From Locusta migratoria (lineage: Eukaryota; Arthropoda; Insecta; Orthoptera; Acrididae), in assembly GCA_026315105.1 (NCBI GenBank), contig CM048745.1, forward strand, positions 282,639,747 through 282,703,746: DNA of 64,000 bases. Reading direction: 5' to 3'. Of this stretch, positions 43,960 to 54,189 are shown one piece after another. The notes beneath the pieces are model-generated. The model had not been told where the DNA came from, did no database searches, and was given only the letters and a program-made list of their open reading frames with translations. The position numbers and the translations under genes are program-made. Position 1 is the first letter of the stretch. Each line of letters opens with the position of its first letter.

Positions 43960-44400
43960 ATTGTAAGTAAACCAAAAGAAAATATGTTTCGATTCCACTC
44001 CCATAACACTCTATTACATCACACATTGACTAAAAAATCAAATCAGAAGTTAAGTAAGCAAATTCTTCTCACGTAATAACTGATCGAAATTCGTTTGCCA
44101 AATTTAAACATGGTGGACAACGCGAAATTGTGTACAAAACTTATGTAAGTGTAGCCACGCTGCAGTTCTATGCTCAGACACCAAAGTTATGCATCCAGTT
44201 TGTATACAGATCACTGACAGAGACACAAACAAAGATAAAAATCCAGCTAGACTCAAAGATAAAAATCAAGCAGTATTTATCTACACTCTATGTGGTTCGG
44301 TCATCTTTGCAACGATTTTATATCGTGTTATTAATGTTGCCAACATAAAAACACGAGGCCGCCAGGATATAAAGTAAAATTTTACCGAATCAGTTACATC
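43960..44400. repeat. Dispersed unclassified repeat, copy 3
   Basis: 43970-44230 matches 3640-3840 and 44360-44400 matches about 3915-4015 (CCGCCAGG, ATAATTTTACC-like). This copy includes only the left part of the family. Confidence 0.6.
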
Positions 44401-45999
44401 CGTTGTTGCCACATCTCATTATAACCAGCACTTTCACGCGAAACTCTTTTGTATGGTCTCATGATTCACACAGTCTTACAATTCATTCCAAATTCCTATT
44501 CAAGAAGATATTTGTGAAAACTGTTACAATCATATTCTAAATTGCAGGAAGCTATTCGAGCAATTTATCGTAGGTATGTATGCCAAGATTGACACAGAGA
44601 GACTGGATTTTATTCGCCATAACCAACAAGAAAACTGCAAATATAGTCTGTAAGCAAGTATTGTGAAGACAAAAATTATGTTATACTGATGTACATAAAA
44701 TGAAAAATAAATGCCTTGAGAAATATAGTAACGTCCAATCTCTTCCAGCTTCATGTAAATACTATTATGTTAAAACAATATTACTAAACTTGCATTGGCC
44801 CCATATATTTTCACTTATACGGAGTTCGTGTATTATTTAGCTTCACCTAGGATTATTTATTATATTATATTGTATGGATTTTCGCTCACCACACTCGCCC
44901 ATTAATACACTACGCGGCCAGAATACCTTAAGCACGATAACTGCTTCACAATATCTAAATTAAACCGTCTGTATTCATCTCATATTTATAATAATACTCA
45001 AGTTGTCTCTCATGCCATATATTCTAACCCAAGGAACGCTGGGTTTCTCAGCTAGTTTTATATAAATTTTAGAGCAGAATGATATGAGGTTCTTGAGATA
45101 TTGGTCCGTGAATGATTGCACGCGTCAGTAATAGGTTCGAAAACGCTATTTCTGACTGTGAGGCAACGTATGTTGAGGAATAGGAAATGACTAAAATGTT
45201 ATGTGTATTTTGTTTAGGTGTTTATCTGGAAAATCCGTTTCCCGCTTCGTTATTACGATACGCTACAAAAATCATAATTTTTGGTATCAAAAGATCCAAC
45301 TGTGTGCACTTTTATTCATGACAAATCGTCGAAATTTTTATGATGCATTCTAATATTATGATTCCGGAAATCTTTGAAAGTTTTTCCGAGATCTGTAGAT
45401 TCAAAGTTACCACATGCACATATTCATAACAAATATGCATGTAATATCCAGTCTGACGTGTAATTATGGTTTTAACTAATGTAGCGGACATACAGCAAGG
45501 GCTCTGTGTTTCTAGTCGCCGTTTATTCACCGATAACATTTATAAAATTTACGAATCATCGTAAATTTTTATCTGTAATTTATTTAGTTATATTAGTCAC
45601 AGATTGCCGTACAGGTGTGTGTGTGTGTGTGTGTGTGTGACAAAAATTTTATACTGCAGGGGTATACCCGTCACATATTTCCGTAAATCGGGTCTGTGAC
45701 GAAACATTCTGCAGTTACGACGTTACTCCCGTTAAAATACTATCCAAATTTTACTCACCATTGATTTCATGTTATATAAACAGTACACCCTGTTGAAGAA
45801 ACTAATTCACTCCGATCCAGTGAAAGCTTATGGTAAAACACCCAAAGTTTCTAATCCTTACCTTTACCAGATTGCTGTTATACGATTTCTATTTTGCATC
45901 CTTTTTTTTTCGGGTTCTGGGGGGGGGGGGGTTCTATCCCCCTCTTCCCCTCCCATAGTTACGCCACTGCTCTGATGTAACAGGAAAAAGATGGGAATC
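44401..45999. other. No gene; (GT)n microsatellite and homopolymer
   Basis: A (GT)n tract at 45615-45640 and a G10 run near 45921 stand out. No frames with recognisable content. Confidence 0.4.
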
Positions 46000-46961
46000 A
46001 GCTGAAAAATGCTCCTGCCCGAGCACAGAAAAGACGAATATGTTCTCTGACACAAAAGTGTGGGACCAGCTGCCTCAATCCTCATTCTGACTTCAATCCT
46101 CATTCACCAAAAATTTATGGCATACGAACATATTCGCGCTTTTTTCGGCTGAATGTCACTAGGACAGAGACAGTGAAACAGGCAGAGAGAGCCATATATT
46201 ATGGAACAGAGAAAGTGTCAGTTCAGGAGAAAGGCATATGCATGAAAACAGCAGTAGGAAGTGAAACGAGATGTTGGAAGTCAGGAACAGTGGCAACAAC
46301 AAACTAAGATGCAGATAGTAGCAATTGGATCATAGGAGAAGACAGTGGGAAATTGAGATGAATGGAGACCATACATAAAGCATGAGTGTGCAGCTCTCCA
46401 ATACTATAGCACAAAACAATTTGTCCAATTTTTCCCATCCCCCGTACCCCGTGGTAAAGTTTTCCAGTCTACAGATCAAACCCCAAGCAAACCATCACCA
46501 TGGACATATTTATGAAGGAGACAATCATGACTGAAGACAATGAAAGCCAACTCTAAGTGAGAAAGAAAGGATACTGGCAACAGGACAGGAAGTGAATGGT
46601 ACAACGTCAGTGGGGCAGAGAGACCATGAAAGTGGAGAAACAGACAGCAGTGAGGAATCGTGATGGAAAGGGATGGAGACATTGAAAGTTTGACACAGAC
46701 AGAAAGTGGCAGTGGGAGAAACAGAAAACAAATGGACAGAGACATATATAGACATTGACAATGAGATGACATTGCTGACTATGATGGCTTAACTGGGCAA
46801 AAGTATTTACAAAGTTATTCGCTAAAAGTGCACAAATATGTTCGCATGCCAAAATTTTTGGTGAGGAACTCGGAATGAGGATTGAGGCAGCTGGTTCCAC
46901 ACTTTTGTGTAAGAGAACATATTCGCCTTTTCTATGTTCCGGCAGGAGCATTTTTCAGTTG
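46000..46961. mobile_element. Foldback element with about 140-bp inverted arms
   Basis: Left arm 46000-46142 and right arm 46826-46961 are inverted copies (GCTGAAAAATGCTCCTGCC, ATATGTTCTCT..CACAAAAGTGTG, GACCAGCTGCCTCAATCCTC, GCATACGAACATATTCGC). The interior 46143-46825 is purine-rich, with many AGACAG/GAGAAA words that leave long Ser/Leu-rich - strand frames open; those are compositional, not genes. Confidence 0.8.
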
Positions 46962-47139
46962 GTATGTTTTTATCCTACATTTGCAATATAGTGAAGCATC
47001 TTAAATATCTCGAAGGTTGGAGTGATCTTTGTAAGATTTACAGTCAACAGTTTCCAGAAACTTTATTACATAACTGAACAGACACACTATTTATTTTGAG
47101 AATAAATAACTTCAATTTAATATATCATGCCATGCTTAC

Positions 47140-47356
47140 AGAATACATTTGGAGGAGGGACAAACAAGCAGTAAGGTCAGAAAACTTCCATAAGATATTG
47201 ATCCTTCAGCTTCATTATGGTAAGTCCATTTCCAGTTTCCACACTGAGGAAAATCTGATGGAATTGGTAACATCTCATGATGAGCACCAACTTTCAGCAC
47301 TACACCCATACCAAGCTCTGCATGATTTGATATATGACAATGAAAGAACCAGTACC
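47140..47356 (-). CDS. C-terminal exon of a multicopper oxidase (laccase type)
   Basis: On the - strand the exon starts after CTTTTCAG (AG at 47357-47358), entering at codon position 2, and reads GYWFFHCHISNHAELGMGVV. This is the HCHxxxHxxxGM motif that binds the type 1 and type 3 copper ions in multicopper oxidases, followed by VGAHHEMLPIPSDFPQCGNW as in insect laccase-like enzymes. These enzymes oxidise phenols, iron or ascorbate with oxygen as acceptor. The exon can end at a GTAAGC donor (exon end 47140) or at the stop 47136-47138. I find no other oxidase exon on this strand in the window. Upstream exons would have to lie above 47.4 kb, across the Gr-D locus, or beyond the window; alternatively this is an isolated duplicated exon. 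All copper ligands of the motif are intact. Confidence 0.72.
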
Positions 47357-47372
47357 CTGAAAAGAAAAACAA

Positions 47373-48140
47373 AGAAAAATTAAATTTTGCTTCTGCAACA
47401 GGTGAACATCCAGAAATTGTGCAAACTTGTGAATTACATATCTCTTTCTGCCAAATAGTATAGTAAATATTGTATGAAATTACATATGAGACAACACTTT
47501 GTGACTACGGATATTAGTATTAAATTCTGAAGAGTAACAAACAAGTAAGCAGCTGTGTAATCAAAAGAACAACAGGTACCACTGTGTTGTTGATGGCACA
47601 AACTTACTCTGAGAGCAACATTAGTGATCTTGAGGGAAATAACAGGCAAGTGTAACATCAATACTCATAGAGATAAATTTCATAAAAATTAGGAAAAGGA
47701 GTTTGATTAGGAAGGAAAGCTGTTGCTTTAGAAAATTAAGTTACTACATTTTGTTCAATAAATAACTATTTTATTCACAACTGCTGGCTTATTATTTACT
47801 TGTTGTTTTTCTTAATTATCTGTGCTGTGAAAACATTGTAATATCATTGAACCTGGCAAGTAAGAAAATTTTGTAAAAAAGATTAATCATCATCTTTTTG
47901 TACATCTATAATGATTGCCATTTTTTCATGTTCTCATTAAGTGAGGTCATCTGAATTTCCATAAAGTATTCTATCAGCAAAAATAACTTCAAGAAAATAT
48001 AAGGAAAAAAATTATGTAAACAGCTATTTATCCAGAATTTTAAAAATATGTTGAGTAGAGAAGTGTTTATTGCTAATTAATTAATCTCAAGGGAAATCTA
48101 ACATTGAGATGTGAAATAAAAAATAATAAACATAATAGTG
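47373..48140. other. No gene recognised
   Basis: AT-rich, presumably intronic to the oxidase gene if that gene is complete. No further oxidase motif (HWHG, HSH, HPxHLHG) is visible here. Confidence 0.35.
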
Positions 48141-48360
48141 TAGCTGGCCAGTACTTACCTCAACTCAGTAGTAATGCAAAAAGTGCTGAAAAAGCTCATG
48201 GTCTAGGTTGTGAGCAACCTAAATCCACTTTCCCTTCTATTTCATTTCATATCAGTCCTCTCTCCACTAAGATGAAGGGAATTGTAACAAAAGCTAAATT
48301 TCACATTCATTTTTATGTTACTATTGACGATACTCAGCTGAGGTAAGTATTGGTCAGCTA
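48141..48360. mobile_element. MITE with about 30-bp inverted repeats
   Basis: Left tip TAGCTGGCCAGTACTTACCT; the right tip, inverted, reads TAGCTGACCAATACTTACCT, matching over about 30 bp with four differences. Size about 220 bp. A partial related tip occurs at 48491-48512. Confidence 0.75.
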
Positions 48361-48880
48361 TTCTTTTCTTTTTCAAAATTAATTTTCTTAAGTGCCTATT
48401 CTTGAACACTTATGAATCTAGATACATAATATTCAATTAATCTGATGGAAACTCTCCACTGAGGTATGAAAATATTCAAAAGAGATAGAAAGCTGGCCAT
48501 TACTTACTGTAGCTTGGTACCACCTATGATCAACACAAAAAAGATGCCAAAGAAGATGAAAATAAATGTTGACAATAGCTTTCAAAAATATTTTCCTTCA
48601 TCACATAGGAAAGGTGGGATGAGAAATAACACTGACGGAATAGGTTACTCACAACCTTAGCCGTGAGGTGAGGATGAGTGATATGTGGAACTCACATATA
48701 TCGCATGAGCCATGCCAATACGATAGATCAAGAAATGAACCAAATAATGCTTGGAGAGAGGGGGTAAGATACGCTTAATAATGAGAGAAATAATTTATAG
48801 TCAATATCTTTATGTCATGTGCTGGGATTAGCAAAACGAAACTGAACATATTGGATTTAGACTAAATTAACAAATAATTA
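48361..48880. other. No gene recognised
   Basis: Contains the scrap of the same MITE family at about 48490; otherwise nothing. Confidence 0.35.
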
Positions 48881-49150
48881 GAATGAAACTTTCACTCTGC
48901 AGCGGAGTGTGCGCTGATAGATAACTTCCTGGCACATTAAAATTGTGTGTCTAAATCGGGACTTGCCTTTCCCAGGCAAGCGCTCTACCACTGAGCTATC
49001 CAGGCAGGCTTCACGGTCCGCCCTCGCAACTTTACTTCTGCCAGAACCCCGCCTCCTACTTTCAGCACAGTCAGTAGAGCGCTTGCCCGCGAACGGCAAA
49101 GGTCCCAGGTTTGAGTACCGGTTCCAGCACGCAATTTTAATCTGCCATGA
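48881..49150. mobile_element. Foldback element built of two inverted tRNA-like arms
   Basis: The left arm (48935-49005: AATTGTGTGTCTAAATC, AGGCAAGCGCTCTACCACTG, AGCTATCC) and right arm (49065-49145: TCAGTAGAGCGCTTGCCCGC, GCACGCAATTTTAAT) are inverted copies, each with A-box and B-box-like stretches of a tRNA. A leading CTTTCACTCTGCAGCGGAG is the usual flank of this family. Confidence 0.7.
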
Positions 49151-49318
49151 AGTTCCTAATAAATTAATTCTCCCACTCCCACTCCCTTTCACATTCCTCA
49201 CTCCTACCTCACGTATCGTCACAGGGAAGATGAGGAGGTGAAAATACAGAGAACGAAAGAGGAGGTGGACGGAGGGACACAAGGGAAGGAGAAATGGACA
49301 CACTTATTTAAGGTTGGA

Positions 49319-49468
49319 CGGTCTGCACGGCCAGTACGGTTGGGGGTTCGAATCCCCCCTCGGGCATGGATATTTGTGCCGTCCTTAGTCTTAGCTAGTT
49401 CATAAGTAGTTTGTAAGTTTAGGGACTAATAACCCCGTAGTTAAGTCCCATAGACTATACAAACAAAC
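49319..49468 (+). mobile_element. 5'-truncated tRNA-derived SINE, family A
   Basis: Starts CGGTCTGCACGGCCAGTACG; junction CGGGCATGGATATTTGTGCC; duplication TTAAGGTTGGA at 49308-49318 and 49469-49479. Confidence 0.9.
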
Positions 49469-49479
49469 TTAAGGTTGGA

Positions 49480-50180
49480 GGAAATGAGTACCCGGCGGTG
49501 TGCAATGTTGAGCTAGTTTCGTGATAACTTCCACACAAGTTATTTCAACTGCTCTGAAATCTTAAGTTAAACGCGAAAATTGTAAGAAAAAAATGACATC
49601 GTTTGAATAAATGTTGAAGTCATTTTGGTTTTTGCAACTGTTAGAGTTCAAAGTTGTTTTTTTCTCCTAATATTTAGCACTTTCAAGTTAAAGAAGTTTC
49701 GTAAGTAAGCAAATCGCACTGGGGTGTTTTACGGCCCACTTTGGATTTGTAGTTTTACAAGCTTTGGCAAACATTTTGAACATAAATAATAATGTAAATA
49801 ATAAAAAATTAATTAAAAATTGTCTGAAACCCTCTTAGAGAAAAAAAATTAATTGGCAGTGGTTTTCAAACCACTGACTTTCAGCGCCACAGTCTAACAC
49901 ATTGCCCACTACACTACGGATGACAGTTAGAAGTTGCAATCTTTAATTTCATACTATTCATGGCCGTTGTTAACTGATGCTAATATGGTATCATTTATCG
50001 TACAAAGAACGACGTGTTTTTGTTAATTCTTCTTGCTTTGAAATGACAACGTGTAAGTTACAATAAGAAAATCATCAAATACGCAACGCAAGATGGCGTA
50101 TGCCAGAGAGAGTTCTGGGCGAGGAATGTCACGTGACATCTGCGAACGGCTGGTTTTCGTTAATTCAATGGAGGGTGTCA
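49480..50180. other. No gene recognised
   Basis: 49855-49925 contains a tRNA-like B-box on the - strand side of a decayed SINE (AACCACTGACTTTCAGCGCC); nothing else. Confidence 0.3.
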
Positions 50181-50640
50181 AATCGCCGTTATTTTTGCAA
50201 ATATCTCTGAAAAGATGCAAGATAAAAAAAAACATAATAGAGTGAAGTTGTAGAGAATTTTCCCCTCTACCAATTAGTTTATTCTATTTTCGTGTCTGAT
50301 GAACGGTTCGTTTGCAATTACAATTATATTACATATAGCTTTTTTTGGTATTACTACCGTATTTTTTTCCGAAAAATTTGAAAAAGGGAGGTTCTGGTCT
50401 CTGACGGTCTACAATTAAGTCTGTAAAATTTGGTGCTGATCGGCTGAACTGTTCGTCTTAAAAACAGGGGACACGTTACGGACAGACAGACATATACATC
50501 CCAAAATCGCCGTTATTTTTGCAAATATCTCTGAAACGATACGAGATATGAAAAAACATAAATAGAGGAAAGTTGTAGAGAATTTTCTCCTCTATAGATT
50601 CGGTTATTCAATGTTCGTGTCCGATGAGTGCTTAAGGCGT
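50178..50640. repeat. Two partial copies of a 324-bp repeat unit
   Basis: AATCGCCGTTATTTTTGCAA at 50181 recurs at 50505, and similarity extends about 130 bp in each (TGTAGAGAATTTTC, CGTGTC(T/C)GATGA). One full period plus a partial second unit; satellite-like or a remnant of a tandem array. Confidence 0.7.
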
Positions 50641-51193
50641 TATTTTGATTTAAATTTCGAGCTGTCAAAAGACGATTGCAAAGGCCCACTTTTAGTGTTA
50701 CTACCTTAACCTGAAGTGGGCCAAAATACATTTACCTATTTCGTTAAAAAAACACCTGGAACCTTTCTAGGATACAAAAAAGAGGACATTTGTGGGCAAA
50801 AGAAACCCTACATATAAGGAAGCGAACAAGTCGTCGAGGCAATTTTTTGATTATAAAGGCGCCTGATGTCCAGTGTTCAGAGACACAGAGGCGATGGAGG
50901 AAAATATTAAACAGACACTTCAAAAATATTGAAAGCCACGATTGTTCACAGTGGAAGCTGTCGATGGCGGTTGAAAAGAGCGGAATAGAGTGGCAGCACT
51001 GCTCGCTACTCGTAAACAAACGCCATTACTTATTGTGCGATGTCGAGTGGGCGCGGCTGAATAGAAGGCATAACCACAGGCCGCTAGAATTACTTCCCCT
51101 TTTGTGCGGCCATGCATCATAAATGAGCTCTGACTCAGCTGCTCACTCCTTACAATGCTGTTCGTCTGCAGTTAGACTCCGCAGGAATATCAG
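50641..51193. other. 5' flank of Gr-D
   Basis: A short palindrome GGCCCACTTTTA/GAAGTGGGCC lies at 50683-50723. GC rises from 51030 toward the first exon. Promoter elements are not identifiable. Confidence 0.35.
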
Positions 51194-52205
51194 TTGGCCG
51201 CCATGTTGCCGCCAGAGAGGGCGCCACTGCCCCCAGGGCTGCGGCTGCTGCTGTTGTTGTCGGCAGTGCTCGGGGCTTCCCCGCAGCCGCCGCAGCAGCG
51301 CCGCCTGTTGGCTGTTATGTACCGCGGCCACACCGCCGCCTGGTTGGTGGCCCTGTTATTCTCAGGCTGGTGGCAGCTGCAGTGGCTGTCGCGCTCCATC
51401 TTGCTGGGGCAGGCCTTCTGCTACTCGGCGCCCGCCCTCATCTGCAGCGCCGCCACCACCGTCACGACCGCCTGCTCACTCCTCGCTCTGGCCCTCGCAG
51501 GGGGGCCAACATTTCGAAACATTGTTGCCGACATTCAGAGTGCCGGCACTCTCCTCGAAGGAGACCCGAGGAAAGGCGACGGGCAGGCCGGGCTAGTAAT
51601 ACTCACTGCATTGTCCCTTTTTGTGACACTTCACGCTGGGATCCTATCTCTTACAGTCGTCAACAAGTTTTACACTAACATTGGGACACTGCTTGACAAC
51701 TTTGTGACGTTTCTCATCTCGATGCAGTTCACAGCACTTTGCTTGATTCTCAGACAGAGGTTTCGTTCTCTCAATACTACCTTGCTAACAGATCTCTGTT
51801 ACGAATCGACCGCCTTTGGCTCGGTCGCAACAGTCAGTGTTCCAGAACAGATATACGGCAGACGGCGAGATTTAGACGCCCTCTGCCGGAAAATTGAGTT
51901 GCTGCAGAGCGTGTATTTCAAACTAGCGAAAGTGGCGGAGTCTCTGAACAGCATGTACGGTGTTCCCATCGCGATGGCTGTCGTGCAGGTTCTGGTAATT
52001 GCTGTCCATTTCTCATTCCGCCTGATTCTAGTTCTCGCGGACAACGCACCACAGAACAGGATGGCCGGGTTGTACGTCTCTGTGTATTACATTCTGGTGG
52101 TGATCGTGGAAATCACGTTTTTATCTATCGTCTCTCAAATAACGTGCAACCAGGCAGATAGAACTTCAAGTCTCGCTGAAGAGATTCTCTTGCAGATCAC
52201 TTTAG
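51194..52205 (+). CDS. Gr-D exon 1: insect gustatory receptor (7tm_7 family)
   Basis: Encodes 337 residues of a seven-helix gustatory receptor, expected at the dendrite membrane of taste neurons. A 30-residue Pro/Leu-rich N-terminus precedes hydrophobic segments near residues 45-65, 72-100, 132-155, 165-190, 252-280 and 290-312. The loop QFTALCLILRQRFRSLNTTL followed by CYE aligns well with Gr-A, so they belong to one subfamily. Translation starts at ATG 51194; a second in-frame ATG three codons on (51203) is possible. The exon ends at TTTAG|GTGAGT (donor at 52206), phase 1, as in Gr-A; the frame would otherwise stop at 52211-52213. The last 43 bases and the donor are duplicated immediately downstream. 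With exon 2 the protein has 418 residues. Confidence 0.88.
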
Positions 52206-52640
52206 GTGAGTAACACTTTCGTTTCTTTTATTTACTGAGTTTCTGCAATAGTAAGAACATTCGCAAACCCTTGATCCCTAGTACAGATGATTCTGCAGCT
52301 TAGCCGGAAATACACTAAAAGTGAAGAAACTGAGTTCTGTCGATTAGGCCTCTAAAGGTCCATCAGATACCGAGCGGGTACCTGCAATCCTCCACCTGAA
52401 GACTTCAAGTCTCGCTGCAGAGATTCTCTTGCAGATCACTTTAGGTGAGTAACACTCTCGTTTCTTTTATTTACTGAGTTTCTGCAATAGTAAGAACATT
52501 CGCAAACCCTTGATCCCTAGTACAGATGATTCTGCAGCTTAGCCGGAAATACACTAAAAGTGAAGAAACTGAGTTCTGTCGATTAGGCCTCTAAAGGTCC
52601 ATCAGATACCGAGCGGGTACCTGCAATCCTCCACCTGAAG
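52163..52640. repeat. 239-bp tandem duplication spanning the Gr-D splice donor
   Basis: 52163-52401 and 52402-52640 are near-identical (I count two differences: AAG/CAG in the exon part and TTT/CTC near the donor). Each unit holds the last 43 bases of exon 1, the GTGAGT donor (52206 and 52445) and 196 bases of intron. Near-identity in otherwise decayed DNA points to a very recent duplication or an assembly fault. Confidence 0.93.
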
Positions 52641-52872
52641 GCGTCAACAGATGCGGTATGGAGGGGGGTGTGGTCAGCGCCCCGCACTCCCGGCCGTTGT
52701 GTCGGGTTTCCAAGCTGGAGCCGCTGCTTCTCAATCAAGCAGCTCCTCAAGGGCTGAGTGCACCCCACTTGCCAACAGCGCACCCTTCCAATTTCTAGCC
52801 AAGCCCCACAGTGCTTCCGTGATATAGCGGGAACCGATGTATCCACTGCAACACAGCCGGTGGCCTGGAAAT
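52641..52872 (-). mobile_element. 5S rRNA-derived SINE
   Basis: On the - strand, GCCACCGGCTGTGTTGCAGT, CATCGGTTCCCGC-ATATCACGGAAG, GGGGCTTGGCTAG and TTGGAAGGGTGC follow the order of 5S rRNA (A-box, intermediate element and C-box equivalents) with many changes. It continues into a tail with GTGGGGTGCACTCAGCCC. Intron of Gr-D. Confidence 0.72.
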
Positions 52873-52972
52873 GCACTGACTGAAAAAAACTGTGCACTCC
52901 CATAAGGCAAAGTTGGAAGTGAATGGTACTACGTACAGTATGTGACAATAAAGTTCGGTGAATCTAATATAC

Positions 52973-53890
52973 AGGGTGTTACAAAAAGGTACGGCCAAAC
53001 TTTCAGGAAACATTCCTCACACACAAAGAAAGAAAATATGAGGACATGTGTCCGGAAACGCTTAATTTCCATGTTAGAGCTCATTTTAGTATTTCTCTTT
53101 AAATGTAAATTGAAATAATTCGTGCAGACAATAGTCAAAATACCCAATTGTTTCGTTAGTATGTACTGTACTTCCTCGATTCACCGCCAGTTGGCCCAAT
53201 TGAAGGAAGATAATGTTGACTTCAGTGCTTGTGTTGACATGCGACTCATTGCTCTACAGTACTAGCATCAAGCACATCAGTACGTAGCATCAACTGGTTA
53301 GTGTTCATGACTAACGTGGTTTTGCAGTCAGTGCAATGTGTACAAATGCGGAGTTGGCAGATGCCCATTTGATGTATGGATTAGCACAGGGAAATAGCTT
53401 CATGTTCTTCCACCTACGCTCACTGGACACTGGAGCACGTTATTGTGATTTCATACGGGATACTCTACCTATGCTGCTAGAACATGTGCCTTTACAAGTG
53501 TGACACAACATGTGGTTGATGCACGATGGAGCTCCTGTACATTTTAGTCGACGTATTCATACGCTTCTCAACAACAGATTCGGTGACCGATGGATTGGTA
53601 GAGGCGGACCAATTCCATGGCCTCCACGCTCTCCTGACCTCAACCCTCTTGACTTTCATTTATGGGGGCATTTGAAAGCTGTTGTCTATGCAACCCCAGT
53701 ACCAAATGTAGAGACTCTTTGTGCTTGTATTGTGGACGGCTGTGATACAATACGCCGTTCTCCAGGTATGCATCAGCATCCCATTGAGCATTTGTGGGTT
53801 GCATTGGGAGATACACTGTACCAGGCACATGTGCACCAATTACCATCCAGCAGCAGTCAACCGCACTGGTGGAGTAATATTGTTTAAGAG
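52973..53890 (+). mobile_element. Mariner-like DNA transposon, internally deleted and 3' truncated
   Basis: Starts with an end-type sequence CAGGGTGTTACAAAAAGGTA and CGGCCAAACTTTCAGGAAAC (52974 on). The matching inverted end is missing on the right. Coding remnant 53510-53887 shows MHDGAPVHF (second catalytic Asp), RWIGRGGPIPWPPRSPDLNP and LDFHLWGHLK (third acidic site), the D..D/E transposase pattern. Part of the middle is absent at about 53398, where the text jumps from the N-terminal region to the catalytic region. Intron of Gr-D. Confidence 0.82.
53510..53887 (+). pseudogene. Mariner-like transposase C-terminal fragment
   Basis: A 125-codon frame with the DDE-fold core described for the element. 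Transposases of this type excise and insert their element at TA sites. The DGAP and SPDLNPLDF motifs are intact. The N-terminal helix-turn-helix region and the first catalytic Asp are gone, and after residue 90 the sequence departs from the family. It cannot make an active enzyme. It lies in the Gr-D intron in the sense direction. Confidence 0.8.
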
Positions 53891-54189
53891 TTATTTTTTA
53901 GATCTAGGATTCAAGATACAGTGAGATTTGTTGGTTGGCAGTGACACATCTTATGTCCTTTAGCTAACCACATGACTGAGTATATATACATATGTGTAGT
54001 GTAGCACTCTTAGTCTAGGCAAAAACTGAGACGTGTCTAGCGCGCACGTCACAGTGCAGCACGGTGCGCATTTCTCTATTAGATTCTAATGGGACAACGC
54101 ATGTTGGGATGTGGGTGACGCTGACGCGACCTGCGCCTATGCTGGGAAGTGTTTCGTTATGGACGAGGCACAGTTTTTTGTGCCGCGCG

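Noticed and set aside
45615..45640. CRISPR-like or regulatory repeat
   Set aside because: It is a plain (GT)n microsatellite; no spacer-repeat architecture exists anywhere in the window, which is eukaryotic.
46476..46951. Ser/Leu-rich - strand frames of about 100 codons
   Set aside because: They arise from the purine-rich interior of a foldback element and show low-complexity composition.
51123..51678. Arg/Ser/Cys-rich frames overlapping the start of Gr-D
   Set aside because: Shadow frames of a GC-rich exon; no domain, and the receptor frame explains the region.
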